Shown: positions 50,756 to 60,370, counted from the first letter of the stretch. The stretch: DNA of 64,000 bases from Pistricoccus aurantiacus (GCF_042682565.1 NZ_JBHUIC010000011.1), one strand, 5' to 3'. Translations and numbers: made by a program. Notes: generated by a model not told the origin, from the letters alone.

Positions 50756-51478
50756 TCAGCCCCGGGTTCGAGTGGTGAAACCGTGCAGCAAACGAGCCAG
50801 TATGTCGCCGAGGTATTCGGTGAACAGGGTATCCAGGCTGGCGCGGAAATGGTCTGGATCCGGGCTGGCCAGTATCAGATACCCTTGCGGCTCGCCGAGA
50901 GTCAGGCGGGTCAACGCCGCGGAGCCCGTGGCGGCGGGCGGTGCCATATGGGGAATCAGGCAGCGCCAATTCTTGGGAGAAAGGCGCACGCAGCGGCTGG
51001 CTCGCCCGTTGAGCAGTTCCACCAGCCGGTGCTGGATGTCCTCATCGAGATGATGTCTGGGAGGCTGGGTCGGCTGCGCTCCCTTGGGGGAGGCGCCCCG
51101 AGGAGTCCACAACGCCACCGCAGGAATCTGAAAGCGCTCCGCAAGCTGCGTGGCCAGCGCCTGGCCCAGCGCATCCAGGTCCTGGGCTTCCATCAAGGCA
51201 AGTACCAGCTCTCGGGTACGCCGATACTGCACTTCGGTATGGCGCGCCGAATCCAGCAGCTGTTCGAGGCGTAGCTCCGCGCCTTCCGCGCGATTTCGCA
51301 AGTCGTGGACCAGACGTTCGAGCAGTGAAACGACGCCTGGCGCTCGCGGATGAGGAACGTAAAACTGCTGAAGCAGACCTTCACGGCCCACGAAGAAATC
51401 TGGATGCCGCGCCAACCATTGGGCCACCTGCTCCGGGTCAAGAGTTTGGCGGGGCTCGGGAACCTTGGCATGGCTCAT
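50756..51478 (-). CDS. DUF484 family protein
   Basis: A 240-residue GAF-like protein. The start of the DUF484 pattern is clear: VAQWLARHPDFFVGREGLL (about 18-36), then VSLLERLVHDLRNRAEGAELRL with a helical signalling linker. A later VALWTPRG and GEPQGYLILASPDPDHF are GAF-like. The function is unknown, but the family always lies between dapF and xerC. GAGGAA precedes the ATG. Confidence 0.9.
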   Translation of the reverse strand: MSHAKVPEPRQTLDPEQVAQWLARHPDFFVGREGLLQQFYVPHPRAPGVVSLLERLVHDLRNRAEGAELRLEQLLDSARHTEVQYRRTRELVLALMEAQDLDALGQALATQLAERFQIPAVALWTPRGASPKGAQPTQPPRHHLDEDIQHRLVELLNGRASRCVRLSPKNWRCLIPHMAPPAATGSAALTRLTLGEPQGYLILASPDPDHFRASLDTLFTEYLGDILARLLHGFTTRTRG

Positions 51479-51668
51479 GAATACTATTCCTCGCTGCGTG
51501 AACGACAGGCTGTTGTTGTATGACGTCCGATACGTGTCTGTTGTATACCAACAGTTATATACCGACAGATTTCAGCCTAGTACTAGTTTATAGCCCGATA
51601 CCGATGTTTTAACTCGCTACGATTTTTTCGCAGGATGCATAATTCTCGAACCGGTGGCGGCTTGGTGT
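51479..51668. other. AT-richer gap between dapF and DUF484
   Basis: This 190-bp stretch inside the otherwise compact operon contains the small palindrome CTGTTG-TATAC-CAACAG (51538-51554) and no ORF. It may carry an internal promoter for DUF484-xerC-yigB. Confidence 0.5.
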
Positions 51669-52517
51669 CTAGCTGATCACGATACGCCCGTCGAAGACGC
51701 GAGTCGCTGGACCGGTCATGAACAGATGGCTTTCGCCGCCGGCCCAGTCGATGGTCAGCTCGCCGCCGGGCAGGTGAACCTGCACCGACGCATCCAGCAG
51801 TCCCTGGCGAATGCCCGTCGCGACGGCGGCGCAGGCGCCGGTGCCGCAGGCTCTTGTTTCGCCGCTGCCTCGTTCGAAAACCCGCAGGCGGATTTCCCGC
51901 CGGGAAACGATATGCATGAACCCCACGTTGACTCGCTTCGGAAACCGCGGGTGCCGCTCGATGGCCGGGCCTAGCCGAGCCACCGGGGCGTCGTTCAGCG
52001 TTTCCACACCCAGAGTGTCAATACGCAGCACCGCATGCGGATTACCCAGCGAAACTACGCTGATCTCTAAGGTTTCACCGTCGACGATCAGGTCATGGCT
52101 CGGTCGGTCTCGGTTTGCCTCGAAAGGCAACGCACCGGGCTCGAAGCGCGGCACGCCCATGTCTACCCGCACGCGACCGTCGTTTTCCACTTTCAGGATC
52201 AACGGCCCACCGGCAGTTTCAACATGAATCTCTCGCTTGTGGGTCAGGCGCTGATCCAGCACGAAGCGGGCGAAGCAGCGCGCCCCGTTGCCGCAGTTCT
52301 CCACCTCGCTGCCGTCCGCGTTGAAGATACGATAGCGAAAATCCATGTCCGGATCCGTAGGCGGTTCGACGATCAGCAGCTGATCGAAGCCTATTCCTTC
52401 ATGGCGATCCGCTAGGATGCGTACTTGGTCGTCACGCAGCCGTAAACGCTGAGTGATCAGGTCCACCACCATGAAGTCGTTGCCCAGCCCATGCATCTTG
52501 GTGAAGTGCAGCAGCAT
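51669..52517 (-). CDS. dapF: Diaminopimelate epimerase
   Basis: Converts L,L- to meso-diaminopimelate for lysine and peptidoglycan. The 282-residue protein has both halves with their catalytic cysteines: NCGNGARCFARF (about 75-86) and RACGTGACAAVA (about 218-229). The start lies directly after the lysA stop, and GAGGAT within the lysA end serves as RBS. Confidence 0.97.
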   Translation of the reverse strand: MLLHFTKMHGLGNDFMVVDLITQRLRLRDDQVRILADRHEGIGFDQLLIVEPPTDPDMDFRYRIFNADGSEVENCGNGARCFARFVLDQRLTHKREIHVETAGGPLILKVENDGRVRVDMGVPRFEPGALPFEANRDRPSHDLIVDGETLEISVVSLGNPHAVLRIDTLGVETLNDAPVARLGPAIERHPRFPKRVNVGFMHIVSRREIRLRVFERGSGETRACGTGACAAVATGIRQGLLDASVQVHLPGGELTIDWAGGESHLFMTGPATRVFDGRIVIS

Positions 52518-53813
52518 TCAGCTATCCTCGCCATGACTTGCGCCGGCGGATTCGGGCAACAAGGCTTCTCCGGCCCATAGCAAGCTGAATGTCTCCCGGG
52601 CTCTTACCAGATAGGCCTCACCACCATCCACCATGACTTCCGCGGCGCGAGGCCGGCTGTTGTAGTTCGAGGCCATGACGAAGCCATAGGCACCGGCGGA
52701 GCGTATCGCCAGCAGATCTCCCGGCGCGATGGCGAGCTCCCGGTCCTTGCCGAGAAAATCTCCGGTTTCGCATACCGGGCCTACCACGTCGTAGCGCTGC
52801 GTTTCCTGGGATGATCGCTGTTCTACCGGAATAATTGCCTGCCAGGCCTGATAAAGCGCTGGACGAATCAGGTCGTTCATGGCCGCGTCGACGATGGCGA
52901 AATGCCGGGTTTCCCCGGGCTTGAGGAATTCCACGCGGGTCAGCAGCACCCCCGCGTTGGCGGCGATTGCCCGGCCCGGTTCGAAGAGCAGAGTCAGCGG
53001 CTTGTGCGCGCCACGCTTATCGGCGAGACGTTCCAGCAGGGCCTTGGCGTAATCCGCCGGGGCCGGCGGCGTTTCGTCCCGATAGGTGACCCCGAGCCCG
53101 CCGCCCAGGTCCAGGTGATCGAGCTTGATGCCTTCCGCCTCCAGGCGCTCGATCAGCAGCAGCAGCCGATCCAGGGCATCGAGAAACGGCGAGAGTTCCG
53201 TCAACTGGGAGCCGATATGACAATCCATGCCGACCACATCGAGGTGTTCGAGACTGGCGGCCTGGCGATAGGCGTCCAAGGCTTCACTGGCGGCGATGCC
53301 GAACTTGTTGTCCTTGAGACCGGTGGAAATATACGGGTGGGTGCGAGCATCCACGTCCGGATTGACCCGCAGGGACACCGGGGCGAGCTTGCCAAGCTTG
53401 CCCGCTACCGCGTTCAGGCGTTTGAGCTCCGCTCGAGACTCCACGTTGAAGCACTTGATGCCCAGTTCCAGGGCGCGGGCCATTTCGCCTTCTTGCTTGG
53501 CGACCCCGGAAAACACCACCCTGGCAGGATCGCCACCAGCTTGAATGACGCGCTCCAGCTCGCCTTGGGACACAATATCGAAACCCGCCCCCAGGCGAGC
53601 CAGCACGTTGAGCACCGCCAGGTTGGAGTTGGCCTTGACCGCGTAGCAGATCAGGTGGGGATGATCTCCCAGCGCCTGATCGAAGGCATGGAAATGCCGC
53701 TCCAGAGTGGCCCGAGAATAGACATAGCAGGGCGTGCCGAAGCGCTCGGCGACCTGGGCGAGCGGTACGCCTTCCGCATGCAGTTGGCCGTTGCGATAGT
53801 TGAAATGATCCAT
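52518..53813 (-). CDS. lysA: Diaminopimelate decarboxylase
   Basis: Makes L-lysine from meso-diaminopimelate with PLP. The 431-residue enzyme shows YAVKANSNLAVL with the Schiff-base Lys (about 57-68), SGVAKQEGEM, HIGSQLTELSPF, DLGGGLGVTYRDE, FEPGRAIAANAG, CETGDFLGKDR and the C-terminal MASNYNSRPRAAEV. ATG 53813 lies 2 nt after the lptM stop; a TTG two codons upstream overlaps that stop and is less likely. Confidence 0.97.
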   Translation of the reverse strand: MDHFNYRNGQLHAEGVPLAQVAERFGTPCYVYSRATLERHFHAFDQALGDHPHLICYAVKANSNLAVLNVLARLGAGFDIVSQGELERVIQAGGDPARVVFSGVAKQEGEMARALELGIKCFNVESRAELKRLNAVAGKLGKLAPVSLRVNPDVDARTHPYISTGLKDNKFGIAASEALDAYRQAASLEHLDVVGMDCHIGSQLTELSPFLDALDRLLLLIERLEAEGIKLDHLDLGGGLGVTYRDETPPAPADYAKALLERLADKRGAHKPLTLLFEPGRAIAANAGVLLTRVEFLKPGETRHFAIVDAAMNDLIRPALYQAWQAIIPVEQRSSQETQRYDVVGPVCETGDFLGKDRELAIAPGDLLAIRSAGAYGFVMASNYNSRPRAAEVMVDGGEAYLVRARETFSLLWAGEALLPESAGASHGEDS

Positions 53814-53815
53814 GT

Positions 53816-54046
53816 TCAATTCTCGCTCTGACTGGTCGAGCCGTCTTTCTCGGCGGGGCTGTCCTCAGAAGAACGGTTCTGGGAAGAGCCGTCTTGAGAA
53901 GAACTGCTCTGAACAGGATCCGGCAGCGCATCCTGTGGATCGAAGCGCTCTGCCGCCTGTTCATCATCCGGCATGTAGAGAGGGCCTTTCTGACCGCAGC
54001 CAGCCAGCAGTAAAGCGCACAGGATCAGCCATGCAAACCGGGCCAT
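53816..54046 (-). CDS. lptM: LptM-like small lipoprotein (YifL)
   Basis: A 76-residue outer-membrane lipoprotein. The lipobox LLAGC and the following GQKGPLYMP are diagnostic of LptM, which in E. coli helps the LptD/LptE translocon mature. The rest is a low-complexity Ser/Gln/Asp tail, longer than usual. GAGGAG is 8 nt before the ATG, and argH ends 1 nt away. It is placed before lysA-dapF, as in other gammaproteobacteria. Confidence 0.93.
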   Translation of the reverse strand: MARFAWLILCALLLAGCGQKGPLYMPDDEQAAERFDPQDALPDPVQSSSSQDGSSQNRSSEDSPAEKDGSTSQSEN

Positions 54047-54047
54047 A

Positions 54048-55481
54048 TCAGCGCTCCTCGTCGGTAGTCGGCGAGAGAGTGCCGAGCGGTTTCAGCGCGG
54101 CCAGGGCATCCCGGGCACGCTGAGCCGCGGCCCGCACCTGATCCGGGGCGGTGCCGCCGATATGATTGCGCGCCGCCACGGAGCCTTCCAGGGTCAGCAC
54201 TTCGAACACGTCCGCGTCGATGGCGGTGGAAAACTGCCGGAGTTCCTCCAGGGACATGTCCGACAGATCCTTTTTCTCGCGGAGTCCGAAGGCCACGGAC
54301 TGGCCGACGATCTCGTGGGCATCCCGGAAGGCCACGCCCTTGCGCACCAGATAGTCCGCCAGGTCCGTGGCGGTGGAGAAACCCTTGCGGGCCGCTTCAC
54401 GCATGTTGTCCGCCTTGGCCTCGATGGCCGGCACCATGTCGGCGAAGGCCTTGAGGCAACCCTTCACCGTGTCCAGGGTGTCGAACAGCGGCTCCTTGTC
54501 TTCCTGGTTGTCCTTGTTGTAGGCCAGAGGCTGGGACTTCATCAGCGTCAGCAGCCCCATCAGGTGGCCGTAGACCCGGCCGGTCTTGCCTCTTACCAGT
54601 TCCGGCACGTCCGGATTCTTCTTTTGCGGCATGATCGAGGAGCCGGTGCAGAAGCGATCCGGTAGGTCGATGAAGTCGAACTGAGCGCTGGTCCACAGCA
54701 CCAGTTCCTCGCTCATGCGCGACAGATGCATCAGGAGGAGGCTGGCGAAGGCGGTGAACTCGATGGCGAAGTCCCGATCGCTCACCGCATCCAGGGAATT
54801 TTCCGCCGGGCGCTCGAAGCCGAGCAGCTCCGCGGTGACGTGACGGTCGATAGGGTAGGTGGTGCCCGCCAGCGCCGCGGCGCCCAGGGGCAGCACGTTG
54901 ACTCGCTTGCGACAGTCCCGCACACGCTCCTGATCCCGGGCGAGCATTTCCTGCCAGGCCAGGAGGTGATGGCCGAAGGTCACCGGCTGAGCGGTCTGCA
55001 GGTGGGTGAAGCCGGGCATGATGGTATCCGCTTCTCGGGCGGCCAGTTCGATCAGGCCTGCACGCAGCCGCGTCAGCTCTTCGTCCACCACGCCAATCTC
55101 GTCACGCAGGTAGAGGCGGATGTCCGTAGCTACCTGATCGTTGCGGGAGCGTCCGGTATGCAGCTTCTTGCCGGTGATGCCGATCTTCTCCGTCAGCCGA
55201 GCCTCGATGTTCATGTGCACGTCTTCGAGAGCCACGGACCACTCGAAATCGCCGGCCTGAATTTCCTCGCGGATCTCCTCGAGGCCGGCGAGGATTGCAT
55301 CGCGTTCCTCATCCGTCAGCACGCCGACCTGGGCTAGCATGGTGGCGTGAGCGATGGAGCCCTGAATATCGTTAAGCGCCAGGCGATTATCGAAGTCGAC
55401 GGAGGCGGTGAAGCGCTCGACGAAGGCATCGGTGGGCTCGCTGAAGCGACCGCCCCAGGATTGATTGGTAGGTGTCGTCAT
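54048..55481 (-). CDS. argH: Argininosuccinate lyase
   Basis: Splits argininosuccinate to arginine and fumarate. The 477 residues cover the fumarase/aspartase fold: WGGRFSEPTD near the start, EDVHMNIEARL, HTGRSRNDQVATD, GFTHLQTAQPVTFGHHL, and the signature GSSIMPQKKNPD with the catalytic Ser. The ATG at 55481 has AGGA 11 nt upstream; an ATG four codons earlier has its RBS too close. First gene of the argH-lptM-lysA-dapF-DUF484-xerC-yigB run, divergent from hemC. Confidence 0.96.
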   Translation of the reverse strand: MTTPTNQSWGGRFSEPTDAFVERFTASVDFDNRLALNDIQGSIAHATMLAQVGVLTDEERDAILAGLEEIREEIQAGDFEWSVALEDVHMNIEARLTEKIGITGKKLHTGRSRNDQVATDIRLYLRDEIGVVDEELTRLRAGLIELAAREADTIMPGFTHLQTAQPVTFGHHLLAWQEMLARDQERVRDCRKRVNVLPLGAAALAGTTYPIDRHVTAELLGFERPAENSLDAVSDRDFAIEFTAFASLLLMHLSRMSEELVLWTSAQFDFIDLPDRFCTGSSIMPQKKNPDVPELVRGKTGRVYGHLMGLLTLMKSQPLAYNKDNQEDKEPLFDTLDTVKGCLKAFADMVPAIEAKADNMREAARKGFSTATDLADYLVRKGVAFRDAHEIVGQSVAFGLREKKDLSDMSLEELRQFSTAIDADVFEVLTLEGSVAARNHIGGTAPDQVRAAAQRARDALAALKPLGTLSPTTDEER

Positions 55482-55576
55482 CGAACTGGACATCCTGAGT
55501 TGCTAGCGTAAAGGTATGGCCGAGCAGTGTACCAGAGTCCGCGCGGCTGACCATGCGCCGCCAGCCTGGCCGCGCT

Positions 55577-55605
55577 TTGTGCAAGAGGATTTTTCCTCTT
55601 ATCGA
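55577..55605 (+). promoter_or_regulatory. hemC: Candidate hemC promoter with palindromic spacer
   Basis: TTGTGC (55577-55582) and TATCGA (55600-55605) are 17 nt apart. The spacer and first -10 base form an almost complete palindrome, AAGAGGA-TTTT-TCCTCTT (55583-55600). The hexamers are weak matches, but the palindrome sits where a repressor would act. The site is about 100 nt upstream of the hemC start. Confidence 0.35.
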
Positions 55606-55706
55606 CAGTGCTTTATCATGCAGCAACCTGGCGGGGCGGAATGCCCCTACCCGAATCATTTGGTGAGACGGTCGGCAAGCCCCCGTTTCGCCCGCAGGAG
55701 ATCATT

Positions 55707-56648
55707 GTGCCTGGGATCAAGACCCTACGTATCGCCACTCGCAAGAGTCTACTCGCCCTATGGCAAGCCGAGCATATTCGCGACTTGCTGACGTCCTTGC
55801 ATCCGACGCTCGAGGTGGAGCTGGTCGCCATGTCCACCCGCGGGGACAAGATTCTCGACACGCCGCTGGCCAAGGTGGGCGGCAAGGGCCTGTTCGTCAA
55901 GGAACTCGAAGAAGCGATGCTTGACGGCCGCGCGGATATCGCCGTGCACTCCATGAAAGATGTGCCGATGCATTTTCCCGAGGGGCTGGGGCTTGCGGTG
56001 ATCCTGGCCGGGGCGGAACCCACCGATGCCTTTGTTTCCAATCGCTACACCAGCCTGGACGAGCTACCCTTGGGAGCGCGAGTCGGCACTTCGAGCCTGC
56101 GTCGCGGCCTGCAGGTCAGCGAGGCGCGTCCGGATCTCGAGGTGCTAAGCTTGAGAGGGAGCGTCCAGACACGGCTGAGCAAGCTCGACGCGGGCAATTT
56201 CGAGGCAATCCTGTTGGCGACTTCCGGGCTCAGACGTCTAGGGCTCGGCGAGCGTATCGCTGCGGAACTGCCGCCGGAAATCTGTCTGCCCGCCTGCGGT
56301 CAGGGCGCCCTGGGCATCGAGTGTCGGCAGGATAACGCTGCGCTCATCGATCTGCTGGCGCCTCTTGACGATCCTGAAACCTCCCTGCGAGTTCGCGCCG
56401 AGCGGGCCATGAACACGCGCCTGGAAGGCGGCTGTCAGGTTCCCATTGCAGGGCATGCGCTGCTCGAAGATGCGGGCCGTACCCTGTGGCTGCGCGGTCT
56501 GGTCGGCAATCCGGACGGCAGCCGGGTGCTGCGAGCCGAGGCTCGCGGAAATGCCGACGAGCCAGAAGCGCTGGGAATCCGGGTGGCGGAAGATCTGCTG
56601 GAGCAGGGCGCCGGTGAAATTCTCGCGCAGGTCTACGGCGAGCGCTGA
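55707..56648 (+). CDS. hemC: Porphobilinogen deaminase (hydroxymethylbilane synthase)
   Basis: Condenses four porphobilinogen units for heme. The start is a GTG at 55707 with CAGGAG 7 nt upstream; this gives 313 residues, as in E. coli. Motifs are RIATRKSLLALWQAEH, DIAVHSMKDVPM, GTSSLRRGLQ, PACGQGALGIE and MNTRLEGGCQVPIAGHA, whose Cys binds the dipyrromethane cofactor. Its stop shares a base with hemD. Confidence 0.97.
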   Translation: MPGIKTLRIATRKSLLALWQAEHIRDLLTSLHPTLEVELVAMSTRGDKILDTPLAKVGGKGLFVKELEEAMLDGRADIAVHSMKDVPMHFPEGLGLAVILAGAEPTDAFVSNRYTSLDELPLGARVGTSSLRRGLQVSEARPDLEVLSLRGSVQTRLSKLDAGNFEAILLATSGLRRLGLGERIAAELPPEICLPACGQGALGIECRQDNAALIDLLAPLDDPETSLRVRAERAMNTRLEGGCQVPIAGHALLEDAGRTLWLRGLVGNPDGSRVLRAEARGNADEPEALGIRVAEDLLEQGAGEILAQVYGER

Positions 56649-57454
56649 TGACTGAGCGCAGCAACGATTCGGCGCGCCCCCGGGTGCTGATCACCCGCCC
56701 CGGCGAGCGAGGCCTGCCGCTTGCCCGGGCTGTTGCCGCGCTGGGTGCCGAGGTCGAGATTCTCGAGGTCATGCGCCAGGAGCGCTTGGAAGAAACGCCG
56801 CAAGAGCGTGCCGTCTGGCTGGACTTCGATCATTTCCACAAGGTGGTGGTGGTCAGTCCCTACGCGGCGAGCTGCTTGGTTGAAGCGGTAGAGCGTTACT
56901 GGCCACAGTTGCCGCTGGGGATCGAGTTTTATGCGGTAGGCGCCGCCACCGCGGAAGTCTTGCATCACGCCTGGGGAGTAAAGACGCGTATCCCGCCCCC
57001 GGAACTGGAAAATACCAGCGAAGCGCTATTGACCCTAAGCGCCTTGCAGCGGCTCGACGAGCAGCGGATATTGCTGGTGGCCGGAGAAGGCGGCCGTCTG
57101 CTGCTGGGCGACACGTTGGCGCAGCGTGGCGCTCGGGTGGAGCGTCTGGCACTCTATCGACGAGTACTGATGGAGCCGCGAGGCGTATCCAGCGAATGCC
57201 TGGTAACAGGAAAATACGCGGCGCTGATAGTCAGTAGCGGCGAAATTCTCGAACATCTGGCAGGATGGTGTAAAAAGACGGCGTTGAACCAACCGCTAAT
57301 CGTCTCCAGTCGTCGGTTGGCTACACTGGCAGAACGACTTGGATTCGTCGACTGTCATGTCGCCGATGGAGCAACGCCTGCTGCTTTGGCTATCGCGGTA
57401 GCCAGAGTCTGCGACTTGAAAGGTGTCGATCATGATGATCTTGAAAAGGGCTAG
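56648..57454 (+). CDS. hemD: Uroporphyrinogen-III synthase
   Basis: Cyclises hydroxymethylbilane with inversion of ring D. HemD is poorly conserved, but VLITRPGERGLPLARAVAAL at the start, DKVVVVSPYAASCLVEA-type and YAVGAATAEVLHHAWGV segments, and position between hemC and hemX make the call firm. 268 residues. Start overlaps the hemC stop by one base. Confidence 0.93.
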   Translation: MTERSNDSARPRVLITRPGERGLPLARAVAALGAEVEILEVMRQERLEETPQERAVWLDFDHFHKVVVVSPYAASCLVEAVERYWPQLPLGIEFYAVGAATAEVLHHAWGVKTRIPPPELENTSEALLTLSALQRLDEQRILLVAGEGGRLLLGDTLAQRGARVERLALYRRVLMEPRGVSSECLVTGKYAALIVSSGEILEHLAGWCKKTALNQPLIVSSRRLATLAERLGFVDCHVADGATPAALAIAVARVCDLKGVDHDDLEKG

Positions 57455-57460
57455 CGATAG

Positions 57461-59062
57461 ATGAGCAAGCAACAACACGATCAGGACGAACAGCGGGCGT
57501 CATCTAGCGACGCCGGTCAATCACAACCGGCGACGGAAAACTCCGTGCCTCGGCCAGCCCAGGCAGCGCACGAAAAGACGCGGGACGAGTCAGGCAAGGC
57601 TAGCTCTAGCAAGGACTCTCGCCCTCGATCCCGTGGGCGCCGTGGCGGCAAGCCCAGCCATCAGGATCGCTCCAGTCAGTTGGAGAAAACCGGTTCCCCC
57701 CTGTCGGGGCAGTCCGAAGACGGTCTGGACAGGCCTGGTCAGGATAAGCCTGGTCAAAATAAATCTGCCGCTGCGGATGCGATTAGCCCCTCGTCCCCCA
57801 CCGCCAAGGATGAGAGCAAATCCACGCCAGCGGCTTCTGCAGGTGCGCCGGCCAAGACCAGCGCTTCCGTGCCTTCCTCCAGACCAGACACCGGAAAAAG
57901 CAGCGGTGACGCTACCGCCGGTGATTCCGGCAAATCCTCTATTGGCGGTGCGCCTCCGTCTTCGCGTAATACCGCCGCGCAAAGCGGGGGTGGCGGAGGT
58001 GGCAAGGCCGGCATCATCGCCTTGGTGCTGGTAATTCTGCTGGCGATCGGGGTGTTGCTCGCCGGCTGGTGGGGCTGGCAGCAGCTGAATCAGCGGCTGA
58101 GCCAGCAGCAGCAAAGTCTGGTCGACGCCGCGGATGGGGCCGAGCTGGCGCAGCGCAACGCAGACACCCTGTCTTCCTTGCAGTCACAGCTGGACGACAT
58201 GGCGAATCAGCGTCAGCAGGCGTTGAGCGATATACGTCAAGGCTTCGAAGACTATCGCGGTGAGGTCAATGACACCTTGGACAAGGTGCTCGAAGAGCTT
58301 TCCAAGGAGCAGGAGCCGGATGAGCGGGAATGGCTGCACGCGGAAGCCGCCTATCTGCTGCGCCTGGCCAATCAACGCCTGGAGCTGGAAGGCGACGTTC
58401 AGGGGTCGGCTGCTTTGCTGCGTACCGCAGACAAGCGTCTGCAGGAAGCGGACAATCCGGCGCTGACCGCAGTTCGCCGTGAGATTTCCTCCGAGCTGGC
58501 GGCGCTGGATTCCGTTCCTGAAATCGACCGCACGGGAATCTATCTGGCGCTGGACGCCCAGCAGGAGCAACTGGCCAAGCTGCCGCTCAAGCAGGACATC
58601 GATCAGATGCCAGCGCCGGAAGCCGAGGAGGCGCCGCCAACCGGCTCCTGGAAGCAGCAGCTTTCTCAGTTCGGTAACGAGCTGAAGGATCTGGTGACCG
58701 TGCGGCGTCATGATGAAGCGTTGGAGGCCATGATCGCGCCGGATCAGGAAGGTTATTTGCGCCAAAATGTGCGATTGAAGCTGGAGCAGGCGCAGCTGGC
58801 GCTGCTCGACGAAAACGAGGAACTTTACGAAGCCAGCATCGAGAGTGCGATTACCTTGGTGAATCGTTATTACGCCACGGACAAGGATGCGGTCAGTTCC
58901 GCTCTCGAACGTTTGAACGAGCTGAAAGACAAGGCGGTTCGTCCTGAACTTCCGGATATCAGCGGCTCGCAACAGGCCTTGTCGCGGTTCATCGAAAAAC
59001 GATTTGAATCGCAGGGTAATCAAGGGCAGGCATCCCAAGCGGGCCAGGGAGATAAGCCATGA
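57461..59062 (+). CDS. hemX: HemX-family membrane protein
   Basis: A 533-residue single-pass protein. About 180 residues of a low-complexity N terminus rich in Ser, Asp, Lys and Pro precede one membrane helix (about 186-209). A coiled coil (QQQSLVDAADGAELAQRNAD and on) and a helical periplasmic domain with WLHAEAAYLLRLANQRLELE follow; that segment is typical of HemX. The true HemX function is unsettled; it was once thought to be a uroporphyrinogen-III methyltransferase. AAGGG precedes the start, and ATGA overlaps hemY. Confidence 0.9.
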   Translation: MSKQQHDQDEQRASSSDAGQSQPATENSVPRPAQAAHEKTRDESGKASSSKDSRPRSRGRRGGKPSHQDRSSQLEKTGSPLSGQSEDGLDRPGQDKPGQNKSAAADAISPSSPTAKDESKSTPAASAGAPAKTSASVPSSRPDTGKSSGDATAGDSGKSSIGGAPPSSRNTAAQSGGGGGGKAGIIALVLVILLAIGVLLAGWWGWQQLNQRLSQQQQSLVDAADGAELAQRNADTLSSLQSQLDDMANQRQQALSDIRQGFEDYRGEVNDTLDKVLEELSKEQEPDEREWLHAEAAYLLRLANQRLELEGDVQGSAALLRTADKRLQEADNPALTAVRREISSELAALDSVPEIDRTGIYLALDAQQEQLAKLPLKQDIDQMPAPEAEEAPPTGSWKQQLSQFGNELKDLVTVRRHDEALEAMIAPDQEGYLRQNVRLKLEQAQLALLDENEELYEASIESAITLVNRYYATDKDAVSSALERLNELKDKAVRPELPDISGSQQALSRFIEKRFESQGNQGQASQAGQGDKP

Positions 59063-60282
59063 GAAAGCTGATTTTGCTTATCGTCTTGGGTCTGGCGATT
59101 GGCGCTCTGTTCGGTCAGCTGATGCAGACCGTTCCCGGCTACTGGTTGGTGCGAGTCGGAGATCGGTCGTTCCAGACATCGTTCTGGTTTGGGTTGATTC
59201 TTCTGCTGGCGGTCTTCTTCATTCTGCATTTCTTGCTGCGCGTACTGGCTCGTCTGCGCCATCCGGTGGGTCGTCTCAAGCTGTGGAACAGCCGTAATCG
59301 CAATCGCAATGCCATGCGTCGTACCGTGCGCGGTCTGGTGGCAATGTCGGAAGGTCGCTGGAAACGCGCCGAAAAGTCCTTGGTCAAGGCTGCGGACGAT
59401 TCCAGCACGCCTCTGGTCAATTACCTTTCCGCAGCGCTGGCGGCCCATTATCAAGGCCGCTACGATCAGGCGGATACCTTGCTCAAGCGTGCTCATATGA
59501 GTACTCAAGGGGCGGATACAGCAGTAGGCATGATGCAGGCGCAGCTGATGCTCGACCGCCAGCAGTACGAAGAGGCCATAGCGACCCTGACTCGCCTGGA
59601 CAAGCAGCTGCCGGATCATCCGCAGGTGCTCAAGCAGCTCAAGCAGGCCTATCTCAGCGTCAACGATTGGGACGGTCTGCGCCGGCTACTGCCGCGGCTG
59701 GCCAACCAGCAGTTGATCGCTGACGAAGAGCGCCGCGAGCTGGAGCAGCGCGCCTATCGCGAATTGATTCTTCAGGCCGGGCGCAACCCGGATGACGTGG
59801 AGCGGGTGCGTAATCTCTGGGCGGATATGCCGGATCACCTGCGTACGAATGTGGAACTGGTAGTGCTATACACCGAGGCATTGGTGCGCGGTGGCGAGGA
59901 GGGCATTGCTGAACGTCTATTGCGTCATACGCTCAAGGAGCATTGGGATACGCGTCTGGTATTACGCTACGGGCTACTCAGCGTCGATCCGGCCCGCCAG
60001 CTGGTCTATGCGGAGAAGTGGCTTCAGGAGCGTCCCAATGATCCGGATCTGCTGTTGACCCTGGGTCGCTTGTCTCTACGTAATGCCTATTGGGGCAAGG
60101 CACAGGAATACTTCGAATCCAGCCAGCGTCAGCGCCCCAGCGGTGTGGTTTGCGCCGAGCTGGCCAGGCTTTACGCTAATCTGGGTGAACACAACAAGAG
60201 CCAGCTCTACTATCGCCAGAGTGTGGAGCTGCTCGACAAGTCGTTGCCGGCGCTGCCGCAACCCAGCGACGATAACCGCTGA
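59059..60282 (+). CDS. hemY: HemY-family TPR protein
   Basis: A 407-residue inner-membrane protein: two N-terminal helices (about 5-20 and 42-64), then TPR repeats (KRAEKSLVKAAD, ALAAHYQGRYDQADTLLKRA, AYWGKAQEYFESSQRQRPSG) typical of the HemY family. It is named after the hem operon; a protoheme assembly role is only presumed. It is the last gene of hemCDXY, followed by a terminator. Confidence 0.93.
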   Translation: MRKLILLIVLGLAIGALFGQLMQTVPGYWLVRVGDRSFQTSFWFGLILLLAVFFILHFLLRVLARLRHPVGRLKLWNSRNRNRNAMRRTVRGLVAMSEGRWKRAEKSLVKAADDSSTPLVNYLSAALAAHYQGRYDQADTLLKRAHMSTQGADTAVGMMQAQLMLDRQQYEEAIATLTRLDKQLPDHPQVLKQLKQAYLSVNDWDGLRRLLPRLANQQLIADEERRELEQRAYRELILQAGRNPDDVERVRNLWADMPDHLRTNVELVVLYTEALVRGGEEGIAERLLRHTLKEHWDTRLVLRYGLLSVDPARQLVYAEKWLQERPNDPDLLLTLGRLSLRNAYWGKAQEYFESSQRQRPSGVVCAELARLYANLGEHNKSQLYYRQSVELLDKSLPALPQPSDDNR

Positions 60283-60299
60283 TCCGATTTGCTCTCCTG

Positions 60300-60323
60300 G
60301 GCGCCTTCGAGGCGCCTTTTTTT
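60300..60323 (+). terminator. Rho-independent terminator of hemCDXY
   Basis: The 7-bp stem GGCGCCT/AGGCGCC with loop TCG (60300-60316) is followed by seven T (60317-60323). Confidence 0.93.
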
Positions 60324-60370
60324 ATTCTGTTCTTTTTGCTCTGTGTTTCCGCCCTATCGGCACTTCAGGA

